Assembly (NCBI RefSeq): GCF_005280255.1
Contig: NZ_CP040018.1
Span: 2,108,001 to 2,172,000, forward strand
Direction of reading: 5' to 3'
DNA length: 64,000 bases
Origin: Arthrobacter sp. 24S4-2
Lineage (GTDB): Bacteria; Actinomycetota; Actinomycetes; Actinomycetales; Micrococcaceae
This document shows, one piece after another, positions 7,770-16,158 of this stretch. Position 1 is the first letter of the stretch; each line of letters starts with the position of its first letter. The notes under the pieces were generated by a model that saw nothing but the letters and a program-made list of their open reading frames with translations, had not been told where the DNA came from and ran no database searches. Position numbers and translations under genes: made by a program.

Positions 7770-9032
7770 ATGTTGGAGGAGTATTTCGTCAAGCCGTCCA
7801 CGGTCGATCGGCTCCGGCGTTCATGGATAGGCGCGGAAATCGAGACCTACGTTGATTGGCTGGCCGCGCACCAGTACAAGGACAGGTACATCTGGTCTCG
7901 GGTCCCGGTCATCTTCGCTTTCGGCGAATTTGCCAGCGCCCGGGGTGCCACCAGTATTGGTCAGTTGCCCGAGCACGTGGACGCGTTCGTCGAACACCGG
8001 GTTGCACTTCACGATGAGAATACACGTTCGACTCGTTCGATGGCCATCGAAGTTCGGGGCCCTGTGGAGCACATGCTCGCGGTTGTCCTGGCCGGGTACG
8101 AGCCGACCGGGCGGAAGCGTGATCTTCATCCGTTCGCCGACACTGTCCCGGGCTTCTTCGACTATCTGGTCCAGGAGCGAGGCCTCCGTCCGTTTACGGT
8201 GCGGGGCTACCGCATCCACCTCGACCAATTCGAAACCTACCTGCGGAAGGTCGGCGTGGAGTCGATTCGGGAGATCTCCCCGGCGATCCTCAGTGCCTTC
8301 GTCGTGGAGCGCGCTGGCGCCGGTCTGGCCAAGACTACGGTGCGTGATGAAGCGGGTTCGTTGAAGGTTTTCCTGCGTTATGCCCACCGTCAGGGCATCC
8401 TTTCCAGAGACCTGAGCTCTGCCGTCGGATGGCCCCAGGTCTATCGGCTATCGGACATTCCCCGCTCCATTTCCTGGGCCGACGTCAATCGGGTGTTGGC
8501 CAGTGTTGACCGCCGGACCGATGCGGGCAGGCGCGACTATGCCATTCTGCTGTTGCTGGTCACTTATGGGCTGCGTGGCCGGGAAGTCGCTGCGTTGACC
8601 CTTGATGACATCGACTGGAAGCATGAGCGTTTGGCGGTCCCCGAGCGCAAGGCCGGCCACTCCACGGCATTTCCTCTTTCTGCCGTGGTCGGCGAGGCTC
8701 TCGTTGACTACCTTCAGCATGGGCGCCCAACAACCAGTGATCGGCACGTGTTCTTTCGTGCCCTGGCTCCCCGCCAGCCGATTAGCGCCGCCGCGGTTTC
8801 GTCCTGCGCCCGCCTCTATCTGCTCAAGGCGGGCATCGACGTGCCCCGGCCGGGTTCGCACACGTTGCGCCACACGGCGGTGCAGCGCCTCGTTGATGCG
8901 AACTTCGCCCTGAAGACCATCGGTGACTTCGTCGGGCACCGCTCTGCACGTTCCACCGAGGTCTATGCCAAGGTCGCCGTCGAGGCGCTGCGCGACGTCG
9001 CCCTGGGTGACGGGGAGGCGGTGCTGGGATGA
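7770..9032 (+). CDS. RIT element 1 tyrosine recombinase, first gene
   Basis: This integrase-family recombinase of about 420 residues has an N-terminal SAM-like core-binding domain (FFDYLVQERGLRPFTVRGYRIHLDQFETYLRK) followed by the catalytic domain. The catalytic residues are visible: Arg in YGLRGREVAAL, His-x-x-Arg in HTLRHT, His in VGHRSARST, and the nucleophile Tyr in EVYAKVA. I chose ATG 7770 because GAAAGGAAG stands 5 bases upstream; an earlier ATG at 7722 lacks a site. The stop overlaps the next gene by 4 bp, implying translational coupling. Confidence 0.88.
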   Translation: MLEEYFVKPSTVDRLRRSWIGAEIETYVDWLAAHQYKDRYIWSRVPVIFAFGEFASARGATSIGQLPEHVDAFVEHRVALHDENTRSTRSMAIEVRGPVEHMLAVVLAGYEPTGRKRDLHPFADTVPGFFDYLVQERGLRPFTVRGYRIHLDQFETYLRKVGVESIREISPAILSAFVVERAGAGLAKTTVRDEAGSLKVFLRYAHRQGILSRDLSSAVGWPQVYRLSDIPRSISWADVNRVLASVDRRTDAGRRDYAILLLLVTYGLRGREVAALTLDDIDWKHERLAVPERKAGHSTAFPLSAVVGEALVDYLQHGRPTTSDRHVFFRALAPRQPISAAAVSSCARLYLLKAGIDVPRPGSHTLRHTAVQRLVDANFALKTIGDFVGHRSARSTEVYAKVAVEALRDVALGDGEAVLG

Positions 9033-9994
9033 GCGGGAACCTTGCTGCCGCCGTGGCGGACTTCCTGGCCTACAAGCGGGCACTGGGCCGGAAATACCTG
9101 AGCGAGGAAGCGACACTTCACTTGCTCCTTGGCTTCGCCGAACAGCACACGGTGTCCGACCTGGCTGACCTCACCCCGGGGCTGCTTGATGAATTTGTTG
9201 CCTCCAGGCCAAGGCACCGGGCCCGCAGTTTCAACCACCTCATTGGAGTACTCGGAAGTTTCCTTGACTGGGCTGTCGGCCAGCAACGCCTGGATACATC
9301 TCAATGGCATGGAACCCGGCGCCGGGACACGGACCGGCGACTGCCCTTCCTGTTCGATCCGTCCCAGGCCCGCCAGCTGCTCGAGGCGGCAGCTGCCCTT
9401 CCCGACTATTCCCGGGCCACCGGCCGCGGCCCGACCTACCATGCCATCTTCGCCCTGTGCTACGGACTCGGGCTCAGGGTCGGGGAGGCCTGCGGCCTGC
9501 ACCTGGAGGACATTGATACCGGCAGGCAGCTCCTCATTGTCCGTGGTGGCAAGTTCGGCAAGAGCCGCCTGGTCCCCTTCGGACCGCGCATCGGGGAGCT
9601 GCTGGCCCTCCAACTCGGCCGCCGACGCGAGGAAGGTCGCGCCGAACCGGGTGCGCCGCTGTTCACTTTCGACGGCCGGCGCTGCGTCAACCCGTGCGGT
9701 GTGAGCGAAACGTTCAGCCGCCTCTCCGCCGGCCTGGCGTTCCCTGTTCCTGAGGGCACGACGGCGCCCCGCTTGCACTGCCTGCGTCATTCCTTCGCCG
9801 TGGGCTGCCTGCTGCGCTGGTACCGGGAAGGCTTGGATCCCTCGGCGAAACTCTTCCAGCTCTCAACGTTTATGGGCCGTGTGAACCCATCCTCGACCGC
9901 CGTCTACCTGACCATCACCCCGGAACTCCTCTCCGAGGCAAGCCATCGGTTCGAAGCCTATGCCGAACCTGCATGGTTGGAGACGACGCCATGA
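9029..9994 (+). CDS. RIT element 1 tyrosine recombinase, second gene
   Basis: This 321-residue phage-integrase-family protein has a core-binding domain (VADFLAYKRALGRKYLSEEATL) and a catalytic domain with Arg in YGLGLRVGEACGL, His-x-x-Arg in HCLRHSFAV, and the Tyr in STAVYLTIT. The sequence at the second His differs (FMGRVNPSS), a feature often seen in the middle protein of RIT trios. It starts at an ATGA overlap with the first gene and ends with an ATGA overlap with the third. Confidence 0.88.
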   Translation: MSGNLAAAVADFLAYKRALGRKYLSEEATLHLLLGFAEQHTVSDLADLTPGLLDEFVASRPRHRARSFNHLIGVLGSFLDWAVGQQRLDTSQWHGTRRRDTDRRLPFLFDPSQARQLLEAAAALPDYSRATGRGPTYHAIFALCYGLGLRVGEACGLHLEDIDTGRQLLIVRGGKFGKSRLVPFGPRIGELLALQLGRRREEGRAEPGAPLFTFDGRRCVNPCGVSETFSRLSAGLAFPVPEGTTAPRLHCLRHSFAVGCLLRWYREGLDPSAKLFQLSTFMGRVNPSSTAVYLTITPELLSEASHRFEAYAEPAWLETTP

Positions 9995-11001
9995 CCGGAA
10001 CACAACAGCTCGGGCCGCTGATCCACTCCTTCTTCATAGACCACCTCGTCACCGTCAAGGGCCTCCGCCCTGCTTCAGTGCGCAGCTATAGCGACACCAT
10101 CCGGCTGCTGCTGTGCTTTGTGGCCCGGCAAAAGGGAACCAAGATCACCAGACTCACGCTCGAGGACCTGAGCTTCGATCACATCCTTGGCTTCCTGCGC
10201 TACCTCGAAAGCGACCGTCACAACCACGTGCGGACCCGCAACCAACGCCTGGCCGCCCTGCACACCCTTTTCGAATACATCGCCACCCGGGAACCGACGA
10301 TGCTCGAAACCTGCCAACGGGTTGCCGCCATCCCCATAAAACGGGCAGCACCTGCAGAGACGCACTTCCTGGAACGCGACGAGATGCAGGCACTGCTGCG
10401 GCACCTGCCACACGCCGGCCGCCTCGCCCAGCGAGACCACGCCCTGATCCTGTTCCTCTACAACACCGGAGCCCGGGCACAGGAGGTCGCAGAACTCCGG
10501 GCCGGAAACCTGCAGCTCATCGAGCCCTTCCTCGTCCGGCTCCACGGCAAGGGAGGCAAATGGAGAACCTGCCCACTATGGGACCAGACAGCGAAACTAC
10601 TCACCGCCCTGCTTGACTCATCAGGGGAACCAGCGGCAGCAAACGCCCCGGTCTTCTGCTCGACAACCGGTGAAGCTCTCACCCGCTTCGGCATCTACAA
10701 GGTCGTGCGGCGCCTCGCCGGCCACCTTGACGATCCCGGCATTAACCGCACGGTCAGCCCGCATGTATTCCGCCACACCGCAGCCATGCATCTCCTTGAA
10801 TCCGGAGTCGAAATCAACGTCATCCGCGGCTGGCTCGGGCATGCCGACCTGACAACAACGAACCGCTACGCCGAAATCAACACGAGGACAAAATTGGAAG
10901 CCCTGCGGGCCACCGAGCCGTCCGATACTTCAGCGGCACACCGCCCTGAGCTGCCGCGGAGTTCTCGGACAGTGGGCCCTCTTAAGATGGGGGTCTACTG
11001 A
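9991..11001 (+). CDS. RIT element 1 tyrosine recombinase, third gene, C-terminus replaced by IS sequence
   Basis: This third recombinase has the core-binding domain (FFIDHLVTVKGLRPASVRSYSDTIRLLLCFV) and a full catalytic set: Arg in YNTGARAQEVAEL, His-x-x-Arg in HVFRHTAAM, His in GWLGHADLTT, and Tyr in NRYAEIN. ATG 9991 overlaps the previous stop and is the natural start. After TEPSDTSAAHRP the frame reads straight into the inverted repeat of IS3 copy B (ELPRSSRTVGPLKMGVY), so the last 20 or so native residues are lost. All catalytic residues are upstream of the join, so activity is possible. Confidence 0.85.
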   Translation: MTGTQQLGPLIHSFFIDHLVTVKGLRPASVRSYSDTIRLLLCFVARQKGTKITRLTLEDLSFDHILGFLRYLESDRHNHVRTRNQRLAALHTLFEYIATREPTMLETCQRVAAIPIKRAAPAETHFLERDEMQALLRHLPHAGRLAQRDHALILFLYNTGARAQEVAELRAGNLQLIEPFLVRLHGKGGKWRTCPLWDQTAKLLTALLDSSGEPAAANAPVFCSTTGEALTRFGIYKVVRRLAGHLDDPGINRTVSPHVFRHTAAMHLLESGVEINVIRGWLGHADLTTTNRYAEINTRTKLEALRATEPSDTSAAHRPELPRSSRTVGPLKMGVY

Positions 11002-11015
11002 AAGTAGAGATCAGC

Positions 11016-11291
11016 ATGACTGCAGCACGCCGGTGTTTCACCCAGGAGTTCAAAGACGAGTTGTGCCGTGAGGTGATCAACACGTCCAAGCCAATCAAGG
11101 ATGTTGCCACCTCATACGGCGTTGGCCCCGAGACTCTCCGCAACTGGCTGAACAAATACCGCGAGGCCAACGGGGGCACCGAGTCGGACCTGACGGTGCC
11201 GGAACGGGCTCGCCTGAAGGAGCTCGAGAGGGAAAATCAGGAGCTGCGCGCGGAGACTCTATTCCTGAAAAAAGCGGCTCTCCTGACGTAA
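11016..11291 (+). pseudogene. IS3-family OrfA, copy B, cut by the ISL3 insertion
   Basis: The product matches OrfA of copy A closely (RCFTQEFKDELCREVI, SYGVGPETLRNWLNKYRE, coiled coil to LFLKKA). At 11276 the frame enters the ISL3 element and stops after a few foreign codons. The break lies exactly at the A6G frameshift heptamer, so OrfAB fusion is impossible from this copy. Confidence 0.85.
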
Positions 11292-12714
11292 CTGTGGGTG
11301 TTTTCGGAGCGCCTTAACGGCCGCACGCCGTTTCCTGTCTAGGTTTCTGACTGTCTAAGGAACAGAAACTATTAGAGCGGGAAAACGGCGTGCGAAATGC
11401 AAGACTATGGCGAACTCTGCTCGGTGTCGAGAAAACAGTCGTCGAAGCCATCGATTTTGATGACGAAGCCGGGGTCCTGGTCGCCTCGGTCCGCCCGACT
11501 GGATCGGTCCGGAACCGCTGCGGCATCTGCCGGCGCAGGTGTCCGAAATACGACCAGGGGCACGGCCGCCGGCGCTGGCGTTCCCTGGATGCCGGCACGG
11601 TCCAGGTCCAGGTGGAGGCCGACGCCCCGAGGATCCGGTGCCGTGAACACGGCGTCACCGTGGCCGCCGTCCCGTGGGCCAGGCATCAGGCCGGACACAC
11701 CCATCATTTCGATGCGCAGGTCGCCTGGCTTGCCACCCAGACATCCAAGACCGCGATCACCGCGCTGATGCGCATTGCCTGGCGGACCGTCGGGGCGATC
11801 ATCACCCGGGTCTGGGAGGACACGGCGGCCACTTACGACCCCTTCGCCAACCTGGTCCGGATCGGTATCGATGAGATCTCCTACAAGCGCGGGCACAAGT
11901 ACCTGACCGTCGTGGTGGACCATGACAGCGGCAGGCTGGTCTGGGCCGCCGTTGGCCGGGACAAGGCCACCCTGGGCACGTTCTTCGATGCCCTCGGAGA
12001 AGAACGGTGCGCCGGGATCACGCATGTTTCCGCGGATGGCGCCGACTGGATCGCCGCTGTCGTGGCCGCCCGGTGTCCCGCCGCCATCAGGTGTGCCGAC
12101 CCGTTCCACGTCGTCAAATGGGCCACCGAAGCCCTCGACGAGGTCCGCCGGGGCGCGTGGAACGACGCCCGCCGGGCGGCCCGGACCGGAGAGGCCAAAC
12201 GAGGCCGGGGACGCCCGTCCAAAGACGCCCCGGCCAGGCCCCACAGCACTCTTGCCGCCGGGGTGAAGAACTCGCGCTATGCGCTGTGGAAGAACCCGGA
12301 GAACCTCACCGAAAAGCAGCAGGCCAAGCTCGCCTGGATCGTGCAGACCGACCCCGGACTCGGCCGGGCGTACTACCTCAAGGAAGGGCTGCGCACGGTC
12401 TTCAAACTGCCCTACGACGAAGCCGGAGAAGCGCTCGACAAATGGGTTGCCTGGGCGCGCCGGTGCCGCATTCCATCGTTCGTGAAACTGCAAAAGAGCA
12501 TCGTCAAACACCGGGAATCCATCCTCGCAGCGATCGAGCACGGGCTCTCCAACGGACGCATCGAATCCATGAACACCAAGATCAGACTCATCACCCGCAT
12601 CGCCTTCGGCTTCAAATCACCCGAGGCCCTCATCGCCCTGGCCATGCTCAGCCTCGGCGGTCACAAACCGGTGCTCCCGGGCCGAAATTAGCCCACGGAT
12701 AAGTCAGGAGAGCC
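11276..12714 (+). mobile_element. ISL3-family insertion sequence with perfect 8-bp target duplication
   Basis: The 1439-bp element has inverted ends starting GGCTCTCCTGAC at both termini (left continues GTAACTGTGGG, right, read inward, TTATCCGTGGG). It is flanked by a perfect 8-bp direct repeat AAAAAAGC at 11268-11275 and 12715-12722. This is the expected duplication length for ISL3. The target is the slippery heptamer of IS3 copy B, consistent with an A/T-rich target preference. The element appears complete. Confidence 0.93.
11390..12691 (+). CDS. ISL3-family transposase
   Basis: This 433-residue protein starts at GTG 11390. An N-terminal zinc-finger-like segment (RNRCGICRRRCPKYDQG, with more Cys/His around REHGV) is followed by an HTH and the DDE_Tnp_ISL3 catalytic domain: IGIDEISYKRGHKYLTVVVDHD (Asp), HVSADGADWIAAV (Asp) and the conserved end SNGRIESMNTKIRLITRIAFGF (Glu). 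The length is normal for the family and the frame is intact, so the element is probably active. Confidence 0.92.
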   Translation: MRNARLWRTLLGVEKTVVEAIDFDDEAGVLVASVRPTGSVRNRCGICRRRCPKYDQGHGRRRWRSLDAGTVQVQVEADAPRIRCREHGVTVAAVPWARHQAGHTHHFDAQVAWLATQTSKTAITALMRIAWRTVGAIITRVWEDTAATYDPFANLVRIGIDEISYKRGHKYLTVVVDHDSGRLVWAAVGRDKATLGTFFDALGEERCAGITHVSADGADWIAAVVAARCPAAIRCADPFHVVKWATEALDEVRRGAWNDARRAARTGEAKRGRGRPSKDAPARPHSTLAAGVKNSRYALWKNPENLTEKQQAKLAWIVQTDPGLGRAYYLKEGLRTVFKLPYDEAGEALDKWVAWARRCRIPSFVKLQKSIVKHRESILAAIEHGLSNGRIESMNTKIRLITRIAFGFKSPEALIALAMLSLGGHKPVLPGRN

Positions 12715-12752
12715 AAAAAAGCAGCCGCTTACTTCGCGCGGGAGCAGCGGTA

Positions 12753-13647
12753 GTGAGCAAGTACGAATACATCGACTCCCAGAAAACTGAGCCCGCCAAC
12801 CTGAATTCGGTCGTGAAGATGTGCCGCTGGTTAGGCGTCTCCACCTCCGGTTTCTACCACTGGCTGACGCGCCCGCAATCGGCGACCGCCACTCGCCGGA
12901 AGGCCCTGATAGCGCGGATCCAACACTATTTCGAGGAGTCCGAAGGCACCCTACGGGTATCGTCGAATCCACGCCGACCTCGCGGCGGAACAGACTGAGT
13001 GTTCGCCCGAGCTTGCGCGGCAGCTCCTGCGCCAGGAGGGTCTCGTGGCCTGCCAGCCGCGGCCTTTCCGGGTGACGACCGAGGCCGCCGCCTTGGCCGC
13101 GGCGAACATGCCTGACCTCGCCAAGCGTGACTTCACCGCCACTCGCCCAGGGGTGAAGTTCGTCGGCGACATCACCTACATCCACACCTGGCAAGGGTTC
13201 ATCTACCTGGCCACCGTCATCGACTGCTACTCCAAGAAGGTCGTCGGCTGGTCGATCGCCGATCACATGCGCACCGAACTCGTCGCCGACGCCCTCAAGA
13301 ACGCCGCGGCAACGACCCTGATCGAGCCTGACGCGATCTGGCACTCCGACCGCGGCAGCGTGTATACCTCGGCCGGGTTTCGGGCCTTGGTGACCGGCCT
13401 GGGGATGCGCTCATCGATGGGACGTACGGGCGTGAGTTGGGATAACAGTATGGCGGAATCTTTCTTCTCGATGCTCAAGAACGAGCGTGTTTACCGGACC
13501 GTTTACGCGACGAAATCACAGGCCCGCAGCGACGTTATCCGCTATATCGAGGGGTTTTACAATAGTCGGCGCCGACACTCCGCACTCGGTTACCGACGGC
13601 CTAACGAAGTCCACTATGGTTATCAACAGCCAGCACTGGCAGCGTAG
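12753..13647 (+). pseudogene. IS3-family OrfB, copy B, frameshifted
   Basis: The gene starts GTG 12753 as in copy A (VSKYEYIDSQK). Near 12952 the run encoding EGTYGYRRIHADL in copy A has one extra C (GGCACCC instead of GGCACC), so translation ends at about 12998. The integrase core continues in another frame (VKFVGDITYIHTW, IWHSDRGSVYTS, VSWDNSMAESFFSMLK with the catalytic Glu, up to TAG 13647). The copy shows what copy A looks like beyond the window edge. Confidence 0.88.
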
Positions 13648-13691
13648 AAGAATTCACCAATTCCGCTGTCCGAAATCCTCGCGGCAGCTCA

Positions 13692-14074
13692 AACCCCTCC
13701 CATGCGGGGAATGTCTTATGTCCGCGTCTTGCAAGTTGCCGTGGTTGCTTGCCCCGGGAATCGTGGGCATCTCAGGGGTAGGTCCGGTGACCGCGGCGAT
13801 CATCCCCGCCTCGTAGTCGAACCACGGCAGGGTCCGCTCGGGAGCAGCCTTCGGCGTCCTCGCCGGCGCCAGCCCCATCCTGGCATCCTCTGGTAACACG
13901 AACAGGCGCCGGCTCAACCGCTACGGTGACCGGCAACTCAACCGCGCACTGGACGTCGTCGCCAGGACCAGAAGCCTCACAGACCCCGCCACCAGCGCCT
14001 ACATCGAGCGGCGCACCGCGGAAGGAAAGTGCCCACGGGAAATCCACCGCCAACTCCACACGCTCGTGGCTTGA
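13692..14074 (+). pseudogene. IS110-family transposase, C-terminal remnant
   Basis: The frame encodes the C-terminal transposase_20 domain: GIVGISGVGPVTAAIIPAS, then an in-frame TAG at 13816, then RVRSGAAFGVLAGASPI, RLNRYGDRQLNRALDVVARTR and YIERRTAEGKCPREIHRQLH. These correspond to the same blocks in the intact IS110 protein at 46136 (RLNRGGDRRLNSALHIAAVTR). The N-terminal RuvC-like DEDD domain is absent, cut off at the edge of IS3 copy B. Confidence 0.8.
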
Positions 14075-14604
14075 CTCGCCAACATAGAGGGTCGTCGAGT
14101 GATGCTCGGCCTCCCGGATCCGAACCTCCACGCCGGCGCCGCATAGCCGAGGATGTTCGACACCCAAAGCCAGAACCGGACGACCCGAAGGAAACTGATT
14201 GGTGTTCCTGCCGGAGTCGCAGCCAACGCCCGGAACGGCCGCGTTCACCTGCACCGGAACTGACCGTGGGCTACCGCCTGGACAAATGGTCCTTGGTCGA
14301 TTCGATCAGGGGTTGCAGGTCAGGTCTTCGCCGGCCGGGGAAGACCTGGGTGACGAGGTCATCGCGGAACACTACAGGCAGTGGAGCCGGACGCTCCGTC
14401 ATGCCCAAACCCCGCGTCCTAACGACGCCGTTTTAACGATCGCTCCTCCGGCTGCCCTGAGCATGGCCGGCACTTCATACCGCAGCCAACGATTTACATC
14501 TCAAGGGGAATTCCTGAGGACGATGGACAAGCTGTCCGCCTTGACGCGTCGGCTGGGGTTTCGACGTCACGCCGCGGCTCTTTGCCTCGCTTTTGCCCTA
14601 CGCT
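14075..14604. other. Intergenic debris, no recognisable gene
   Basis: About 530 bp lie between the IS110 remnant and the end of the AraC gene. Open frames exist (one through DQGLQVRSSPAGEDLGDEV at about 14290-14350), but none has a good start, a site or a family I recognise. Confidence 0.45.
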
Positions 14605-15585
14605 TCAGCGGTGAAGGCTTTCCGAGGGCAATTCCCCGAAGGTTTGAAGGTATGCGGATGAGAAACGGCTCAGATGTGAAAATCCGGCTTCGATGGCGAT
14701 CGAGGTCACGGTCTCTCTCCCTGGCTCCCCGGCCAGCAGCAACTCCCGAGCGCGTGTCAGCCGAGACCTCCGTAGCAGCTCGGACGGAGTCATTCCAAGC
14801 TCGGAGCGCACGACCGCTTGTAAGGTCCGGATGGAGACACCGAGCGAAACTGCGATATCGGAGACTGACAGTTCTTCCGTGGAATGACGTTCGAGAAGCT
14901 CGTTGAACCGCCGCGTCAGCCGTCCGCGGTCAGCTGCATTTCCACCTGGAGCTGGCCCGAGGGGCTTGATTGTGGCCATGAGCAGTCTGGAGAGCATCGT
15001 TTCGGCCAGCAGCCGGTGAAGATGGTCGGGGGCCGCCGCATTCTCTGCTGCCATCTCATCCTGCAGTTCTACCACTGACCTCAAAAAGGCGCGACCCTGA
15101 ATTCCCTTCAGATCCATGGAGAGTCCGAGAGCCAGATCTTTTCCGCTGTCCAGTCCGAAGAGCCGGTCAGCCACGCCGGCCAGAGTTTGACGCTGAACAT
15201 ACACGATGAGATGTGGGGCTCCGCGGTCCCAAGTCATGGTGAACGGACGCTCCAGTGGAGGGATTGTTGCCAGCATAGGGGTTGATTCGATAATGGACGA
15301 ACGCACCTGCAGGCGGGCGTGGCCCGCCAGTGGAATCTGTACTAGAAAGAAGTCGTCCAGGGCTTGCGCATCGATCTGGACCTCGGTTCCGTAGTCCAGG
15401 AATTCGATGCCCACGCCACCTCTGCGCACCGAGCGCAGTTTCATGTCCAAGGAATGCCGGAAGCCAAGCGGCATGAGCCTGTGATCACCAAAAAGCTCAG
15501 CGATGGTTTCCTGGGCGTTGCTAACATCCGAAGTCGCAACCGTCGGCTGGCCCCTGAGTACATCGCGTGCAAGAATCCTGCCCAC
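14605..15585 (-). CDS. AraC-family transcriptional regulator
   Basis: The protein has an N-terminal AraC_binding_2-type (cupin-like) sensor domain (HSLDMKLRSVRRGGVGIEFLDYG) and a C-terminal double HTH: LSVSDIAVSLGVSIRTLQAVVRSELGMTPSELLRRSRLTRARELL and VTSIAIEAGFSHLSRFSSAYLQTFGELPSE. I prefer GTG 15585 (about 326 residues, usual for the group) because AGAAGG lies 6 bases upstream; a longer frame to 15894 has atypical N-terminal sequence. It is divergent from the permease/hydrolase/SDR genes and is probably their regulator. A 15-bp direct repeat in the shared promoter region fits an AraC operator. Confidence 0.85.
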   Translation of the reverse strand: MGRILARDVLRGQPTVATSDVSNAQETIAELFGDHRLMPLGFRHSLDMKLRSVRRGGVGIEFLDYGTEVQIDAQALDDFFLVQIPLAGHARLQVRSSIIESTPMLATIPPLERPFTMTWDRGAPHLIVYVQRQTLAGVADRLFGLDSGKDLALGLSMDLKGIQGRAFLRSVVELQDEMAAENAAAPDHLHRLLAETMLSRLLMATIKPLGPAPGGNAADRGRLTRRFNELLERHSTEELSVSDIAVSLGVSIRTLQAVVRSELGMTPSELLRRSRLTRARELLLAGEPGRETVTSIAIEAGFSHLSRFSSAYLQTFGELPSESLHR

Positions 15586-16158
15586 TCGCAACCTTCTTTT
15601 TCGGGGTCTTCTTTCGTGCCGAGCCGCTGCCCAGGCCGGCCAGACATGAACTCGGCTCTGGCTGCGAGACCAGGTAAAACAAGTATGACGCACGTCATGA
15701 CAACGTGATAGACATTTCTCGCTCCTTTGAAGATGGGCCAATATCCTGGTTGGAAAGGCGAACCGCCATTGCCACCGCCGGGGGTTACCGAAGTGGGCCA
15801 CGCCGGACGGGCAGCCGTTCTGATCGGAGGGATCGACATTGATTGCGCCGCCTGACGATGCACATTGAGTCACGACTTCCCTTGGCGTTCGCACTCGAGA
15901 ACATGACAGTAGGGGCCACTGTCTCCCGGGTGGTCAAAACCGGCGTTTCGAATTCAGCGGCGTAGGCATCCCTGCCAACCAGGCATCCGCGTACGCAGTC
16001 TCAGGGCGAAGGCCCGCTCCACCTGTATGGAACCGGTGCGCTTGCGCCTAGTGGATAGTCGACGCGCATTGTGGATAGCGCCCACGTGTCCCACGTCACT
16101 ACGTTGGTTATACCTATACCGCTCAACTAACCATGGGCAAACTTTTTAAGGAAGATTC
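15586..16158. other. Divergent promoter region, AraC gene / permease operon
   Basis: This 573-bp region separates the AraC gene from the permease. It holds the direct repeat described at 16045-16078, a CCCACGTGTCCCACGT repeat near 16080-16100, and an AAGGA ribosome-binding site just before 16159. No gene was recognised. Confidence 0.55.
16045..16078. promoter_or_regulatory. Candidate AraC-type operator (20-bp-period direct repeat)
   Basis: Two copies of a GCGC--T-GTGGATAG motif stand in the same orientation, with GTGGATAG at 16051-16058 and 16071-16078, exactly 20 bp apart. AraC-family proteins bind direct half-sites about two helical turns apart. The site is about 80 bp upstream of the permease start and in the divergent region with the AraC gene. 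Function is inferred. Confidence 0.5.

Larger units (their letters stand above)
7770..10946 (+). mobile_element. RIT element 1 (recombinases in trio), right end lost
   Basis: Three consecutive tyrosine-recombinase genes overlap by 4 bp at each junction (ATGA type). This is the signature of RIT elements, which carry three recombinases of different subclasses. The third gene runs directly into the end of IS3 copy B at 10947, so the right terminus has been replaced. I found no clear left terminal repeat just upstream of 7770. Confidence 0.75.
10947..13691 (+). mobile_element. IS3-family insertion sequence, copy B, split by an ISL3 element
   Basis: A second copy of the element at 1-1033 lies here in the opposite orientation. 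Its left end starts TGAGCTGCCGCGGAG at 10947 and its right end closes with CGGCAGCTCA at 13691. It is inactivated twice: an ISL3-family element sits in orfA, and orfB has a 1-bp insertion. The flanking bases do not match (CCC left, AAC right), so one flank may have been rearranged after insertion. Confidence 0.85.

Noticed and set aside
11405..12541. 378-codon minus-strand frame opposite the ISL3 transposase
   Set aside because: Antisense shadow; the plus-strand frame has the full ISL3 transposase signature.
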